Positions 16,364 through 23,990 are shown, counted from the stretch's first letter. The stretch is DNA of 33,006 nt from Gemmataceae bacterium (GCA_003136315.1 PLDW01000337.1:1-33006), one strand, 5' to 3'. A program made the numbers and translations. Notes: generated by a model not told the origin, from the letters alone.

Positions 16364-16392
16364 TTTTTAGCGAGATTAGATACCGATGTCAA
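16364..16392 (-). promoter_or_regulatory. Near-consensus promoter with very short leader
   Basis: On the minus strand, TTGACA (16392-16387), a 17-bp spacer and TAAAAA (16369-16364). The ATG at 16341 is 22 bp beyond the -10, leaving room for only about a 15-nt leader without a ribosome-binding site. Confidence 0.65.
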
Positions 16393-16512
16393 GCAACCCA
16401 ATGGAGAATGGAACAGAATAGTCCGGCTCCGTTGGGAAACCGCGAGTGTTGCTTCCAGGTGTCCAGGGAGAAAAAACGGCGTCGCAGTCGGGCAGCAAGG
16501 GTGAGACGATCA

Positions 16513-16704
16513 CTAGGGACGAGAGACACGGTCCCGAAACGCGCCGGACTCGTACATCTCGTAGGCCAGTCTCTGGACGTATGGGCTGTCCCCGAGCCTG
16601 CCCTCAGCGTCGGCGAGGAACCCGGCTGCGAGGACACACCAGTGGAACCTGTTGCCCCAGACCGGGCACTCAATCTTTTCCGACAGCTGTGACTTGTCAC
16701 TCAT
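16513..16704 (-). CDS. Small protein coupled to doc (63 aa)
   Basis: 63 aa, start ATG 16704 inside the 3' end of the Doc-like gene (8-nt overlap). It has a balanced composition (KIECPVWGNRFHWCVLAAGF, RLAYEMYESGAFRDR) and two Cys and one His that could bind metal. I do not recognise it. The overlap with doc suggests a third member of that cassette. The stretch 16393-16512 downstream holds nothing I can assign. Confidence 0.55.
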   Translation of the reverse strand: MSDKSQLSEKIECPVWGNRFHWCVLAAGFLADAEGRLGDSPYVQRLAYEMYESGAFRDRVSRP

Positions 16705-17080
16705 CCGAGATCAACATGGCAAATTGCCATTCCGTGATGTCCCCTGCGGCAAGCTGCTGGATGCAGTGGTACTTCTCCACATCGGTTAACTTCATGGCTC
16801 CACCATTCAAGTCCAGAAAGAGCCGACAGGCGACGAGAGCGGTTCGTTTGTTGCCATCGACGAAGGGATGATTGCGAACCAGAGCGGATGCGTAGGCAGC
16901 GGCGAGTTCGGCGATTGTGGGTAGTGGCTTTTGGTAAGCGAATAGTTGCTGCGGCCGGGCGACTGCGGCTTCAAGGAGATGAGCATCCCGGAGCCCCGGC
17001 GCTCCGCCATGTTCGAGAATCTGACGGTGGTGAATCATCCGGATGGCTTCAAGGCAGATCCAGATCGGCTTGCCGCTCAC
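16697..17080 (-). CDS. doc: Doc toxin (Fic/Doc family)
   Basis: 127 aa with the Fic/Doc active-site motif HPFVDGNKRTA at residues 71-81. The Doc-like start and ARPQQLFAYQ segment are also present. Doc proteins phosphorylate EF-Tu and block translation. It follows the AbrB/MazE-type antitoxin by 3 nt rather than the usual Phd. The stop overlaps the 63-aa gene. The cassette probably stabilises the plasmid. Confidence 0.92.
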   Translation of the reverse strand: MSGKPIWICLEAIRMIHHRQILEHGGAPGLRDAHLLEAAVARPQQLFAYQKPLPTIAELAAAYASALVRNHPFVDGNKRTALVACRLFLDLNGGAMKLTDVEKYHCIQQLAAGDITEWQFAMLISDE

Positions 17081-17083
17081 GAT

Positions 17084-17308
17084 CTACTCGGCGAGCTTCC
17101 GCAACACGTTGCGGTCCTCGTGCATGATTTTTGTCGCTCGTTCCAGCTGGTTCGCGAGTTCGGGGTTGTAGGGGCTGAGTTCGACCCCGTTCGTCGTCTC
17201 GATCGCAAATAGCTTATCCCCTTTGCCGACCCGCAGCTTCGCCAGCAGGTCTTTCGTTAGCACGACTCCCAGGGAATTTCCGATCTCGGTCAGTTTGAGT
17301 TCACGCAT
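17084..17308 (-). CDS. AbrB/MazE-type antitoxin of Doc
   Basis: 74 aa. The N-terminus MRELKLTEIGNSLGVVLTKD is the AbrB/MazE DNA-binding hairpin of antitoxins that pair with Doc. The C-terminal half (PELANQLERATKIMHEDRNV) is the toxin-binding helix and resembles antidotes annotated with Doc. It is the first gene of the cassette and likely represses its own promoter through the palindrome at 17330-17343. Confidence 0.88.
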   Translation of the reverse strand: MRELKLTEIGNSLGVVLTKDLLAKLRVGKGDKLFAIETTNGVELSPYNPELANQLERATKIMHEDRNVLRKLAE

Positions 17309-17327
17309 GTATACCTCATGACGAACA

Positions 17328-17355
17328 TTATTACATATGTAATTACATTATGCAA
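17328..17355 (-). promoter_or_regulatory. Promoter and palindromic operator of the antitoxin-doc cassette
   Basis: A 14-bp perfect palindrome ATTACATATGTAAT lies at 17330-17343. On the minus strand it sits between a -35 TTGCAT (17355-17350) and overlaps a -10 TAATAA (17333-17328), with a 16-bp spacer. Binding of the AbrB-type antitoxin there would block RNA polymerase. The region is strikingly AT-rich compared with its surroundings. Confidence 0.65.
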
Positions 17356-17375
17356 GGGTTCCCTCGTCCTCAGCG

Positions 17376-17521
17376 TCACTTCAGGTAACCGTGGCGTTTG
17401 AGCCACGGCTCCAGAGTTTCATCCAGGATGTCCTGAACGGCGGGGGGTTTGCCCAGCAAGTTGCCATTGCAAGGATGCTCGCTTCAAGGCCGCACCTAAA
17501 TCGGAACGGAGTTGGGTGCAA
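17376..17521 (-). pseudogene. Frameshifted remnant of the ParA-partner gene
   Basis: The C-terminus of the protein at 18132-18503 is repeated here. One frame gives LGAALKRASLQWQLAGQTP and the next frame gives AVQDILDETLEPWLKRHGYL before a TGA at 17378-17376. The intact gene reads IGAALKRASLERELAGQAP and VQDILDVVLEPWLKSHGYL. The frame change falls at a run of six C residues near 17440. It is therefore a decayed partial duplicate, separated from the intact copy by the J-domain gene. Confidence 0.75.
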
Positions 17522-17549
17522 AAGAAAGATGGGAAATCGATGCAGCAGA

Positions 17550-18113
17550 TCATATACACTTACGAAGCAGCTCATCACGAGCCGAGTTGAGCTGAGCCAT
17601 TGGACCGTGACCACCCCCTTTATCTGGGTGACAGCGTTTGGCCTTTTCGCGGTATGCAGTTTCGATATCATCTCTGCTGGATCCAGGTTTGAGACCCAGT
17701 ATGTCCCACGGCGAGTTACCGGGCAAGGCAATGAACCCGGTAAATGCTTGCTCCACCATATCACCGGTCCCCCAACGTTCGATTCCGCGAAGCGCTTCGA
17801 TAGTCTTGCGGATAGCCTGCATATTGGCGGTAACTGAGTCCCATCTATCACAACAGAAACACATCTTCTGCACCTTCAGAGTGAAATACACTGCCACGCC
17901 TTTATCATCGGGCTGTCGGTGACTTGCATACGGGATTCCGTCCTGTCGGAGGGTGATGTTCGTGGAGAGAACAGGAAGGGTGCCTCCGATCAGTCTTATC
18001 TCACGGAGCAGGCCATCGCGTGCTGCGGCAAATGACACTTCGAAGCGGCTTCGTTGAGGGTTCCGTGTTCGGGGTTTGGCGGATGGCCATGCAAGTGGAA
18101 ACGCTTCAGTCAT
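17550..18113 (-). CDS. J-domain protein (DnaJ-like)
   Basis: 187 aa. The C-terminal ~50 residues carry a J-domain: SPWDILGLKPGSSRDDIETA, then YREKAKRCHPDKGGG with the HPD signature. J-domains stimulate DnaK ATPase. The N-terminal part has a cysteine pair, MCFCCDRWDS, and no other motif. J-domain proteins of this build are common on plasmids and integrative elements, perhaps helping Rep or relaxase remodelling. A GGAGG site precedes the ATG, and it follows the ParA-partner gene by 18 nt, so it belongs to the partition operon. Confidence 0.8.
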   Translation of the reverse strand: MTEAFPLAWPSAKPRTRNPQRSRFEVSFAAARDGLLREIRLIGGTLPVLSTNITLRQDGIPYASHRQPDDKGVAVYFTLKVQKMCFCCDRWDSVTANMQAIRKTIEALRGIERWGTGDMVEQAFTGFIALPGNSPWDILGLKPGSSRDDIETAYREKAKRCHPDKGGGHGPMAQLNSARDELLRKCI

Positions 18114-18131
18114 TGGTTGCCTCCGAACCGG

Positions 18132-18503
18132 TCATTTCAGATAACCGTGGCTTTTGAGCCAGGGCTCCAGAACGACATCCAGTATGTCCTGGACATTGTG
18201 CGGGGCCTGCCCGGCAAGTTCCCGCTCCAAGGAGGCTCGTTTCAAAGCGGCCCCGATGTCCGGTCGCAAGCGGGTGGTAAGCGTGTATCGTCCGCGGGAA
18301 TACTCAGCGGCTTGTTTTGGGGGAGCCTCCGGGGCTGGCGGTGGCGTTGCCGGCTGCTCCGGCGTGTGCGGTTTCGGCGTCGGTGGTTTCTTCGGCGTCT
18401 CGCTCTTTGAAGCCTTTCCCTGGTTGAGGAACGCTTGTTCCTTCTCAGGGTCCGCCTTCGGGGAGGGCTTGAGGCCGACGGTCAGAGGACGGCGCTTGAC
18501 CAT
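18132..18503 (-). CDS. Small ParA partner / partition DNA-binding protein
   Basis: 123 aa. The N-terminal half is a Pro/Lys-rich linker (KKPPTPKPHTPEQPATPPPA), basic and disordered. The C-terminal half (YTLTTRLRPDIGAALKRASL) looks like a ribbon-helix-helix or similar small DNA-binding domain ending in LEPWLKSHGYLK. It starts 2 nt after the ParA stop, the typical position of a ParB/ParG-type centromere-binding protein. Family is inferred from position and layout, not from a recognised signature. A broken duplicate lies at 17376-17521. Confidence 0.7.
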   Translation of the reverse strand: MVKRRPLTVGLKPSPKADPEKEQAFLNQGKASKSETPKKPPTPKPHTPEQPATPPPAPEAPPKQAAEYSRGRYTLTTRLRPDIGAALKRASLERELAGQAPHNVQDILDVVLEPWLKSHGYLK

Positions 18504-18505
18504 GT

Positions 18506-19192
18506 CTATCGCTTCCTCTTGGCGAGTCGGCCGCGACCTTTCGGTGTTTTTCTCTTCTTTGCCTTGCGTTCGGGGAGGAGTTCGCGGAACAGAGAGCGGA
18601 TCTCGTCGGCGGCTTCGCGGCCCCTTGCCCCCAGTCCCCAGACCAGCGCCCCCTGGCCCGGCGCATCGGCGTAGATCTGGCGAAGGGAGATGGCGGTTTT
18701 CGCGAGTGGGAGGTCGAGGGCGGCCGCTGCTTCCTTCATGTCTCGGGTGAGTCGATAGTTCTTGCCGACCATGCTGAGCGCGATGACGGCCTTTGGATGG
18801 CCATCGCGGATGCTCTGAGACTGGCGGAGAACTTCGGTTGCCTGGGCGAGAGCCCGCACCTCAAGCATTGATGCCTTGCATGGGACGACGGCAAAGTCGG
18901 CGCGGAGGAGCAAGGCCCGGCTGGTATCGGCGTCGCTCCCAGGCCCGTCGGCGACCACGAAGTCCGCCTCACTCCCGAGCGTTGGCAGGTTGTTCAGGAT
19001 GTCGTCGCGGCTAGTTAAGCGGACGGCTTTCACTTTCGGCGCGGCCTCGGCGATCCATTCGGAGGACGATCCTTGTGCGTCGCAATCGGCCAGAGTGACC
19101 GAGTAACCCTGTTCGCTCAAGTGCCCGGCGAGATGCACGGCGATCGTGGATTTTCCCACCCCGCCTTTAGAATTCACAATGGCTATAATCAT
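18506..19192 (-). CDS. parA: ParA-type partition ATPase
   Basis: 228 aa, the small (type Ib) ParA form without an N-terminal HTH. The deviant Walker A KGGVGKST is at residues 9-16, then ADCDAQGSSSEWIAEA (Walker A'), and ADFVVADGPGSDADTSRALL as Walker B. The C-terminus is very basic (KAKKRKTPKGRGRLAKRKR), which suits non-specific DNA binding. ParA with its partner moves plasmid copies to daughter cells. No ribosome-binding site is visible before the ATG. The repeat array at 19254-19444 lies directly upstream and is the best candidate for its centromere/operator. Confidence 0.93.
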   Translation of the reverse strand: MIIAIVNSKGGVGKSTIAVHLAGHLSEQGYSVTLADCDAQGSSSEWIAEAAPKVKAVRLTSRDDILNNLPTLGSEADFVVADGPGSDADTSRALLLRADFAVVPCKASMLEVRALAQATEVLRQSQSIRDGHPKAVIALSMVGKNYRLTRDMKEAAAALDLPLAKTAISLRQIYADAPGQGALVWGLGARGREAADEIRSLFRELLPERKAKKRKTPKGRGRLAKRKR

Positions 19193-19253
19193 TAATAATG
19201 ACGAATATCAGAGTTTCTGCCGGCATGCAAGCTTTCCATCCATCCGGCCATCA

Positions 19254-19444
19254 GGCTTACATGCTTGCTGGCTTGCCAGCCGACATGACGGCCTGCTGGA
19301 TCGTTGGCAGGCCAGCCATCAGGCTTGCCATACGGCTTGCTTGCCAGCTTGCTGGCAGGAGAGTCAGCCGGCCGTCTGGCTTACATGCTTGCTGGCTTGC
19401 CAGACGACATGCTTGCTGGCTTGCTTGCCAGCTTGCTGGCAGGA
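19254..19444. repeat. Short-repeat array upstream of parA (candidate parS and/or oriT)
   Basis: The array is built from variants of CTTGCTGGC and TTGCCAG. A 26-bp unit beginning GGCTTACATGCTTGCTGG occurs at 19254-19279 and 19378-19403. A 27-bp unit beginning GGCTTGCTTGCCAGC occurs at 19334-19360 and 19418-19444. Each second unit contains the palindrome TGCCAGC-TT-GCTGGCA (19342-19357, 19426-19441). It lies between divergent parA and relaxase genes, so it could be the centromere, a ParA-operon operator, an origin of transfer, or several of these. Homologous spaced repeats with no spacer uniqueness exclude a CRISPR. Confidence 0.75.
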
Positions 19445-19516
19445 CAGTCTGCTGGCCGTCTGGCCGACATGCCGGCTGTCCAGCAGGCTGGCTCCAGGTC
19501 GGATTTTCAAAATACC

Positions 19517-19545
19517 GCCGCAGGTTTTGCGGCAGGTCTTTTTTT
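19517..19545 (+). terminator. Intrinsic terminator-like hairpin
   Basis: GCCGCA (19517-19522) pairs with TGCGGC (19528-19533), followed by AGGTC and a run of seven T (19539-19545). It would stop plus-strand transcription coming from the repeat array before the relaxase. It is a moderately good rho-independent terminator. Confidence 0.5.
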
Positions 19546-19558
19546 GTTTTGCTGGACT

Positions 19559-19577
19559 TGCCGCAGAAACTGCGGCA
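19559..19577. repeat. Inverted repeat before the relaxase gene
   Basis: TGCCGCAG (19559-19566) and CTGCGGCA (19570-19577) form an 8-bp stem with an AAA loop. Such hairpins often lie by the nic site recognised by MobF relaxases, but no nic site can be called. The rest of 19445-19746 shows no gene. Confidence 0.5.
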
Positions 19578-19746
19578 GTCTGAAAATCGCCTTGGTCGCA
19601 AGGCATTTTTGGCAGCGGGGGGCACCGTTAGGTCAGCCCCCGGCAGAGTGGCTTTTGGGCCACGTTTGGGGCCTACGCACAGCGTAGGGAAGACGTCTGT
19701 AGTACATCTTCACTGACTCTGGAATCTTCCTGACATAGCATGGTGC

Positions 19747-22503
19747 ATGCTCAGGATCAACCAGCAACGGTCCGCCTCCGGGGCCAAGAGTTACTTCGAG
19801 GAGGGACTGGCCCGGGAGGACTACTACACCCAGGACGCGATCGTTGGGCACTGGGGAGGCAAGGGGGCGGAACGGCTTGGTCTGGTCGGAGAGGTTCAGC
19901 GGGATGCCTTCCTCCGTTTGTGCGACAACCGCGACCCCGAGACCGGTCGGACCCTCACGGCTCGGACGCGAGAGAACCGCACGGTCGGGTACGACATGAA
20001 CTGGCACGCCCCGAAGTCGGTGTCGCTCCTTTACACACTGACCAAGGACGAGCGAATCCTGCGGGCTTTTCAATCGTCCGTGCGGGAGACGATGCAGGAG
20101 TTGGAAGCCGATGTCAAAACGCGGGTGCGGCAGGCGGGGCAGAATGCCGAGCGGACCACCGGCAACCTCGTCTTCGCCGAGTTCGTGCATCTGACTGCCC
20201 GTCCCGTGGACGGCGTTCCCGATCCGCACCTGCACGCCCACTGCTTCGTCTTCAACGCCACATTTGATGCGGAAGAGGCTCGCTGGAAGGCAGGCCAGTT
20301 CCGGGAAATCGTGCGCGATGCCCCGTACTTTGAAGCGGCGTTCCACGCCCGGCTCTCGAAAGGGATGGCCGACCTGGGCCTGACCATCGAGCGCACCAAA
20401 GCGGGCTGGGAGGTCGCAGGTATTGGCAAGGAAGTGCTGGGTAAGTTCTCCCGGCGAACCGCCAAGATCGAGGAGTTGGCTCGGGAGAAGGGCATCACTG
20501 ACATTGATGAGAAAGCGCGGCTCGGGGCCAAGACTCGGGAGAAGAAGGGGGAATCGCAATCGCTGGACTCTCTTCGAGGAGAGTGGAAGGGTCGCCTCAC
20601 CGAGGATGAGCGGAAGACGATCAAGGATGTGCTGACTCGCAAGCAAACTCCCTCCGAGGCTCGCATCTCCGCCCGCGGGGCGGTGGATCATGCTCTTCGG
20701 CACGGGTTCGAGCGGTCCTCGGTGGTGGAGGATCGGCGGTTATTGGCGACGGCCCTGAAACGCGGTTACGGCTCGGTCTTGCCGGAAGATGCGAAGCAGG
20801 ACTTCGCCGGCCGCCACGAGGTCATCCGCCGCAGTTACAACGACCGGCAGTACGCCACCACCCGGGAGGTCTTGGCCGAGGAAGCCGCAGCCGTGAGCTT
20901 CGCGCGGGAGGGCCGCGGGAGTTGCCAGCCACTCGCCGCGGATGCGGTGCGGTACACGTCGCAGAATTTGAATTCCGACCAGGAGCAGGCGGTGCGGCAT
21001 GTCCTCGGCTCCTCCGACCAGGTGATGCTCATCCGGGGCGCGGCGGGGACGGGAAAGACGACGCTGCTCAAGGCCGCAGCCTCCGAGATCCACGCCAACG
21101 GTTCGGCTGTCCATGTCTTCGCGCCCACGACCGAGGCGGCCCGAGGGGTTCTCCGCAAGGAAGGGTTTCAGGATGCCGAGACGGTCGCCAAGCTGCTGGT
21201 CGACCGGAAGACGCAGGAGAAGGTCAAGGGGCAAGTAATCTGGGTCGATGAGGCCGGGCTCCTCGGCACGAAGGATCTTCAGGGGGTGTTCCGCGTCGCC
21301 CGGGAGCAGAATGCCCGGGTGGTTCTCATGGGAGATGAGCGACAGCACGCTTCCGTTCCCCGGGGCGATGCCTTCCGACTTCTCCAGACGCAGGCGGGTC
21401 TTCGCGCGGCCGAGGTCGGGAACATCCGCCGGCAGCAGGGCGAGTATCGAAAAGCGGTCGAAGCCCTGGCAAACGGCTCCTTTGAGGGCGGGTTCGCCAA
21501 GCTCGACCGCCTGGGAGCCCTCCGAGAAGTCGCAGACGACCGGCGGCACGCGGTCCTGGCGTCCGATTACGTATCCGCAGCGAAGGAGGGGAAGTCTGTC
21601 CTGGTCGTTGCGCCGACCCACAACGAGGGACGCGAGGTCACTGCCCGCATCCGCGGGGAATTGAAGGCTGCGAAATATCTGAAGGGCAAGGACCGAACGT
21701 TTGAGCAACTCATCTCCCGCGGTCTGACTGAAGCCGAGCGCAAAGACCCGGTGAATTACCTGCCAGGAGATGCGGTGCGGTTCGGCCAGAATGTGCGCGG
21801 CGGGTTCAAGAAGGGCGAGGCGGTGCAGGTCATCGGGCGAGATGAGCAGGGGCAGGTAATGGTCAGCACGGGGAAAGGCGAGGCGGTTCCGCTGCCTCTG
21901 GGGGCTGCCCGGGAGTTCGATGTTTATGAGCGGCGGGAGATGCCGCTTGCGACCGGCGACCGAATCCGGATCACCCGGAACGGGACGACGGCCGACGGGA
22001 AGAACAAACTCCTGAACGGCAGCATGTATGCGGTCGCCGGGTTCAATCGTCGCGGCGACATCCGCCTGGATAACGGCCAAGTCGTCGCCAAAGACTTCGG
22101 GCACCTGGCGCACGGCTACTGCGCCACCTCCCACGCCTCTCAAGGAAAGACCGTCGACCGGGTCCTGGTGGCGGTTGGTCCCGAATCCTTCGGGGCGGCC
22201 TCGCGCGAGCAGTTCTACGTGTCGGTCAGCCGGGGCCGAGAATCCGTCGCCATCTACTGCCAGGACAAGCGGGAACTCTTCGAGGCGGTCAGCCGTTCTG
22301 GGACGCGGCTCACCGCAACGGAGTTAACGTCGCAGCCGCAACGGCCGCTCAATGCCCCTCCCTCCCGAGTTGTGCGGCACGGGGAACACATTCGTCGGCA
22401 ACAACGCGCCGAGCGAGTGCGGCGGGACGCAGCTGCGCGTGACCGGTCAGCCCAGCGTGATAAGGTGCCTGAGCGAGACAAGAACAGGGGGCTTGAACGA
22501 TGA
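19747..22503 (+). CDS. MobF relaxase-helicase (TrwC/TraI-like)
   Basis: 918 aa. The N-terminal relaxase domain has candidate nicking tyrosines (Y16, Y26, Y27) and the HUH metal site DPHLHAHC at residues 159-166. The helicase part has Walker A GAAGTGKT (431-438), Walker B WVDEAGLL (DE 501-502), GDERQHASVPRGDAF, HGYCATSHASQGKTVDRVLV and FYVSVSRGRESV, all of superfamily 1 type. The enzyme nicks at oriT, stays bound to the strand and unwinds it for conjugative transfer. No coupling protein or type IV secretion gene is present, so the element may be mobilised by another plasmid or have those genes outside. The stop overlaps the next gene by 4 nt. Confidence 0.95.
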   Translation: MLRINQQRSASGAKSYFEEGLAREDYYTQDAIVGHWGGKGAERLGLVGEVQRDAFLRLCDNRDPETGRTLTARTRENRTVGYDMNWHAPKSVSLLYTLTKDERILRAFQSSVRETMQELEADVKTRVRQAGQNAERTTGNLVFAEFVHLTARPVDGVPDPHLHAHCFVFNATFDAEEARWKAGQFREIVRDAPYFEAAFHARLSKGMADLGLTIERTKAGWEVAGIGKEVLGKFSRRTAKIEELAREKGITDIDEKARLGAKTREKKGESQSLDSLRGEWKGRLTEDERKTIKDVLTRKQTPSEARISARGAVDHALRHGFERSSVVEDRRLLATALKRGYGSVLPEDAKQDFAGRHEVIRRSYNDRQYATTREVLAEEAAAVSFAREGRGSCQPLAADAVRYTSQNLNSDQEQAVRHVLGSSDQVMLIRGAAGTGKTTLLKAAASEIHANGSAVHVFAPTTEAARGVLRKEGFQDAETVAKLLVDRKTQEKVKGQVIWVDEAGLLGTKDLQGVFRVAREQNARVVLMGDERQHASVPRGDAFRLLQTQAGLRAAEVGNIRRQQGEYRKAVEALANGSFEGGFAKLDRLGALREVADDRRHAVLASDYVSAAKEGKSVLVVAPTHNEGREVTARIRGELKAAKYLKGKDRTFEQLISRGLTEAERKDPVNYLPGDAVRFGQNVRGGFKKGEAVQVIGRDEQGQVMVSTGKGEAVPLPLGAAREFDVYERREMPLATGDRIRITRNGTTADGKNKLLNGSMYAVAGFNRRGDIRLDNGQVVAKDFGHLAHGYCATSHASQGKTVDRVLVAVGPESFGAASREQFYVSVSRGRESVAIYCQDKRELFEAVSRSGTRLTATELTSQPQRPLNAPPSRVVRHGEHIRRQQRAERVRRDAAARDRSAQRDKVPERDKNRGLER

Positions 22504-22940
22504 CAGACAACAGAACGCAGAACCGGGGAGATACCGCCAGCCGCCTCGCCGAACTTCGCGGCGGGGGCAGGGGAACTGTGGAGGAACCCGGGGAGCCAGT
22601 GGAGCTGGAGGCCGAGGAAGAGGGGCGAAGCTACTCGACGCTATCGGCCGACCGGATGCAGAAAGTGATGCTGGAGTTGCGATACAAAACGGGGAACGCC
22701 AAGGCTCTGGCCTACAGCTACCTGGTGGCGATCGATTTCGACCCGTCGGAAGGGATCGTGCTGGACTTCTCGGGCCATGAGGTACGGATCTCGGGGCGGA
22801 ACCTGCGGCCGCTGTTCTCCGGGCTGGCAGCGCAGCGGGTCGCGGTCGTTCAAGAAGTGGACGACTTGTATGTCGAGACGGCCTCCGCACCTGTCGCCAC
22901 TGTCGTGACGGAGATCGTTGTGCGGGAACTCAAGCCGTGA
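22500..22940 (+). CDS. Hypothetical protein coupled to the relaxase
   Basis: 146 aa, not recognised. The N-terminal 40 residues are Gly/Glu-rich and disordered. The rest is a compact mixed fold (MQKVMLELRYKTGNAKALAY, FSGHEVRISGRNLRPLFSGL, RVAVVQEVDDLYVETA). Its ATG overlaps the relaxase stop as ATGA, so it is co-translated and may assist mobilisation. No membrane segment. Nothing is seen in the 73-nt gap that follows, where it converges with a toxin-antitoxin cassette. Confidence 0.7.
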   Translation: MTDNRTQNRGDTASRLAELRGGGRGTVEEPGEPVELEAEEEGRSYSTLSADRMQKVMLELRYKTGNAKALAYSYLVAIDFDPSEGIVLDFSGHEVRISGRNLRPLFSGLAAQRVAVVQEVDDLYVETASAPVATVVTEIVVRELKP

Positions 22941-23013
22941 GAAGTCGTAGAGGGAAGGGATATCCGCCGCAGGCGCGGTTACTCGGGCTGCGTGAACTTC
23001 AGCAGCCATTCTT

Positions 23014-23304
23014 TCACGGTTTCCCAGGATGAATAGGCGAGTTCGCCGCGGCGCTGTCGGCGATCCGGCGTTCAAATTCCTGCTGCTGATTTGGAGTCAA
23101 TTTGGATGCTTCCCAGTCTTCGGTGAGGCTGCTCCAAATCTCCTGGAGTAGGCGGCCGCGATTGGCAACGCTCTGCCGCTGCGCTGGGGTCAACGGGTAT
23201 GTTCGCGTGTCTCCGGCGTGCTTGTTCAAGAGATCTTGAAGTAACAGAAGTCGCTCGGTGAAGCTGAGTTGCGACAAATTGAATGGGTGGCGTGCTTTGG
23301 TCAT
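23014..23304 (-). CDS. Extra antitoxin-like protein
   Basis: 96 aa. Its start (MTKARHPFNLSQLSFTERLL, then LLQDLLNKHAG) follows the same pattern as the antitoxin at 23597-23818 (HRPFDFSQLTPAERILLVQD). A second partial repeat of the pattern occurs later (LLQEIWSSLTEDWEASKLTP). The ATG at 23304 overlaps the toxin stop as ATGA. This places a second antitoxin-like protein after the toxin, giving an antitoxin-toxin-antitoxin order. It belongs to the short unstable-antitoxin (addiction module component) family by resemblance. Confidence 0.7.
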   Translation of the reverse strand: MTKARHPFNLSQLSFTERLLLLQDLLNKHAGDTRTYPLTPAQRQSVANRGRLLQEIWSSLTEDWEASKLTPNQQQEFERRIADSAAANSPIHPGKP

Positions 23305-23600
23305 TGGCTGCGTCCTCGCCAAGCGTCAGGATGCCGGCTCGAATGTTGTATGGCGACCACATAGGCGTCGTTGCTTACCATCCGGTAGACGACTCCGAAC
23401 GGGAACCGATGAACAAGCGCCTTGCGATACTGGCCCGCGCTGCGGGGATGGGACAGGGGATGATGGGCGATCCGGTCAAGCGTTTCCTCGACGCAGAGGA
23501 GAAAGTCGGCCCCGAGACTCTTGCGGTAACGGCCGTACCAGTCGGCTGCATCAGTCAAGTCGGCCTCGGCGGCTGCGAGAAGAATGACGTTCGCGGTCAT
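23301..23600 (-). CDS. RelE/ParE-type toxin
   Basis: 99 aa from ATG 23600. It shows the RelE/ParE pattern: EADLTDAADWYGRYRKSLG, then FLLCVEETLDRIAHHPLSHP, YRKALVHRFPFGVVYRMV and AIQHSSRHPDAW. These toxins cleave ribosome-bound mRNA or poison gyrase. The start is chosen because ATG 23600 overlaps the antitoxin stop as ATGA. A longer upstream reading is a different-frame read of the antitoxin. Confidence 0.88.
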   Translation of the reverse strand: MTANVILLAAAEADLTDAADWYGRYRKSLGADFLLCVEETLDRIAHHPLSHPRSAGQYRKALVHRFPFGVVYRMVSNDAYVVAIQHSSRHPDAWRGRSQ

Positions 23601-23818
23601 TCCCTTGGGAGGCGGTTCTTGACTTCGGTCCAGGGAGCTGCGGACATTGCGCCGGACTGGAATCGCTCCCACCGGCTGTCCAGTTCTTCTTTCTGCTCGT
23701 CGCTGATGGCGGCCTGGCAGCCTTCCCGTAGCAGGCTGTCCCAGATGTCCTGGACGAGCAAGATACGCTCGGCGGGGGTGAGTTGCGAGAAATCAAACGG
23801 GCGATGCGTTTCGGTCAT
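23597..23818 (-). CDS. Addiction-module antitoxin
   Basis: 73 aa, start ATG 23818 preceded by AAGGAG. It reads HRPFDFSQLTPAERILLVQD, then IWDSLL and SDEQKEELDSRWERFQSGAM, ending in TEVKNRLPRE, the pattern of the unstable-antitoxin (addiction module component) family. It precedes the RelE/ParE-type toxin with a 4-nt overlap. A promoter and operator-like palindrome lie upstream (23837-23866). Confidence 0.88.
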   Translation of the reverse strand: MTETHRPFDFSQLTPAERILLVQDIWDSLLREGCQAAISDEQKEELDSRWERFQSGAMSAAPWTEVKNRLPRE

Positions 23819-23836
23819 GGACTCCTTCCTGCGGCG

Positions 23837-23866
23837 ACAGTAGCACAGTTCGTGTGCCGTTGTCAA
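23837..23866 (-). promoter_or_regulatory. Promoter and operator of the antitoxin-toxin cassette
   Basis: On the minus strand TTGACA (23866-23861) and TACTGT (23842-23837) are separated by 18 bp. The spacer contains the inverted repeat GCACA-GTTCG-TGTGC (23843-23857), a likely operator for the antitoxin. Confidence 0.6.
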
Positions 23867-23909
23867 AGATTTGATGCCAGGAGTTGCTTCCAGACAATGG
23901 CGGCGGCGC

Positions 23910-23990
23910 TTATGAACCCGCGGTCGTCAGTCCTACTCGGGCTGCTCCATCTGCGTGGAGGAAAGCGACGCCGATCCTGATGAAGGACCC
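23910..23990 (-). pseudogene. Remnant of a small plasmid gene like that at 24589-24795
   Basis: Reading leftward from 23990 gives FIRIGVAFLHADGAAR and then a stop at 23912-23910. This parallels FWTRIGVAFPHKDGKGF of the intact 68-aa gene at 24589-24795. The DNA block GAAAGCGACGCCGAT is common to both. The upstream half is not recognisable, so it appears to be a truncated relic. Only this short match supports the call. Confidence 0.4.

Noticed and set aside
19254..19444. CRISPR array
   Set aside because: Repeats are permuted short units at irregular distances without unique spacers of constant length, and no cas gene is near.
19633..20703. Long minus-strand reading frame opposite the relaxase
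   Set aside because: It mirrors the codon pattern of a well-supported MobF relaxase and has no recognisable motif or ribosome-binding site.
20740..22143. Long minus-strand reading frame of 467 codons
   Set aside because: It is antisense to the relaxase helicase domain; open antisense frames are common in GC-rich genes.
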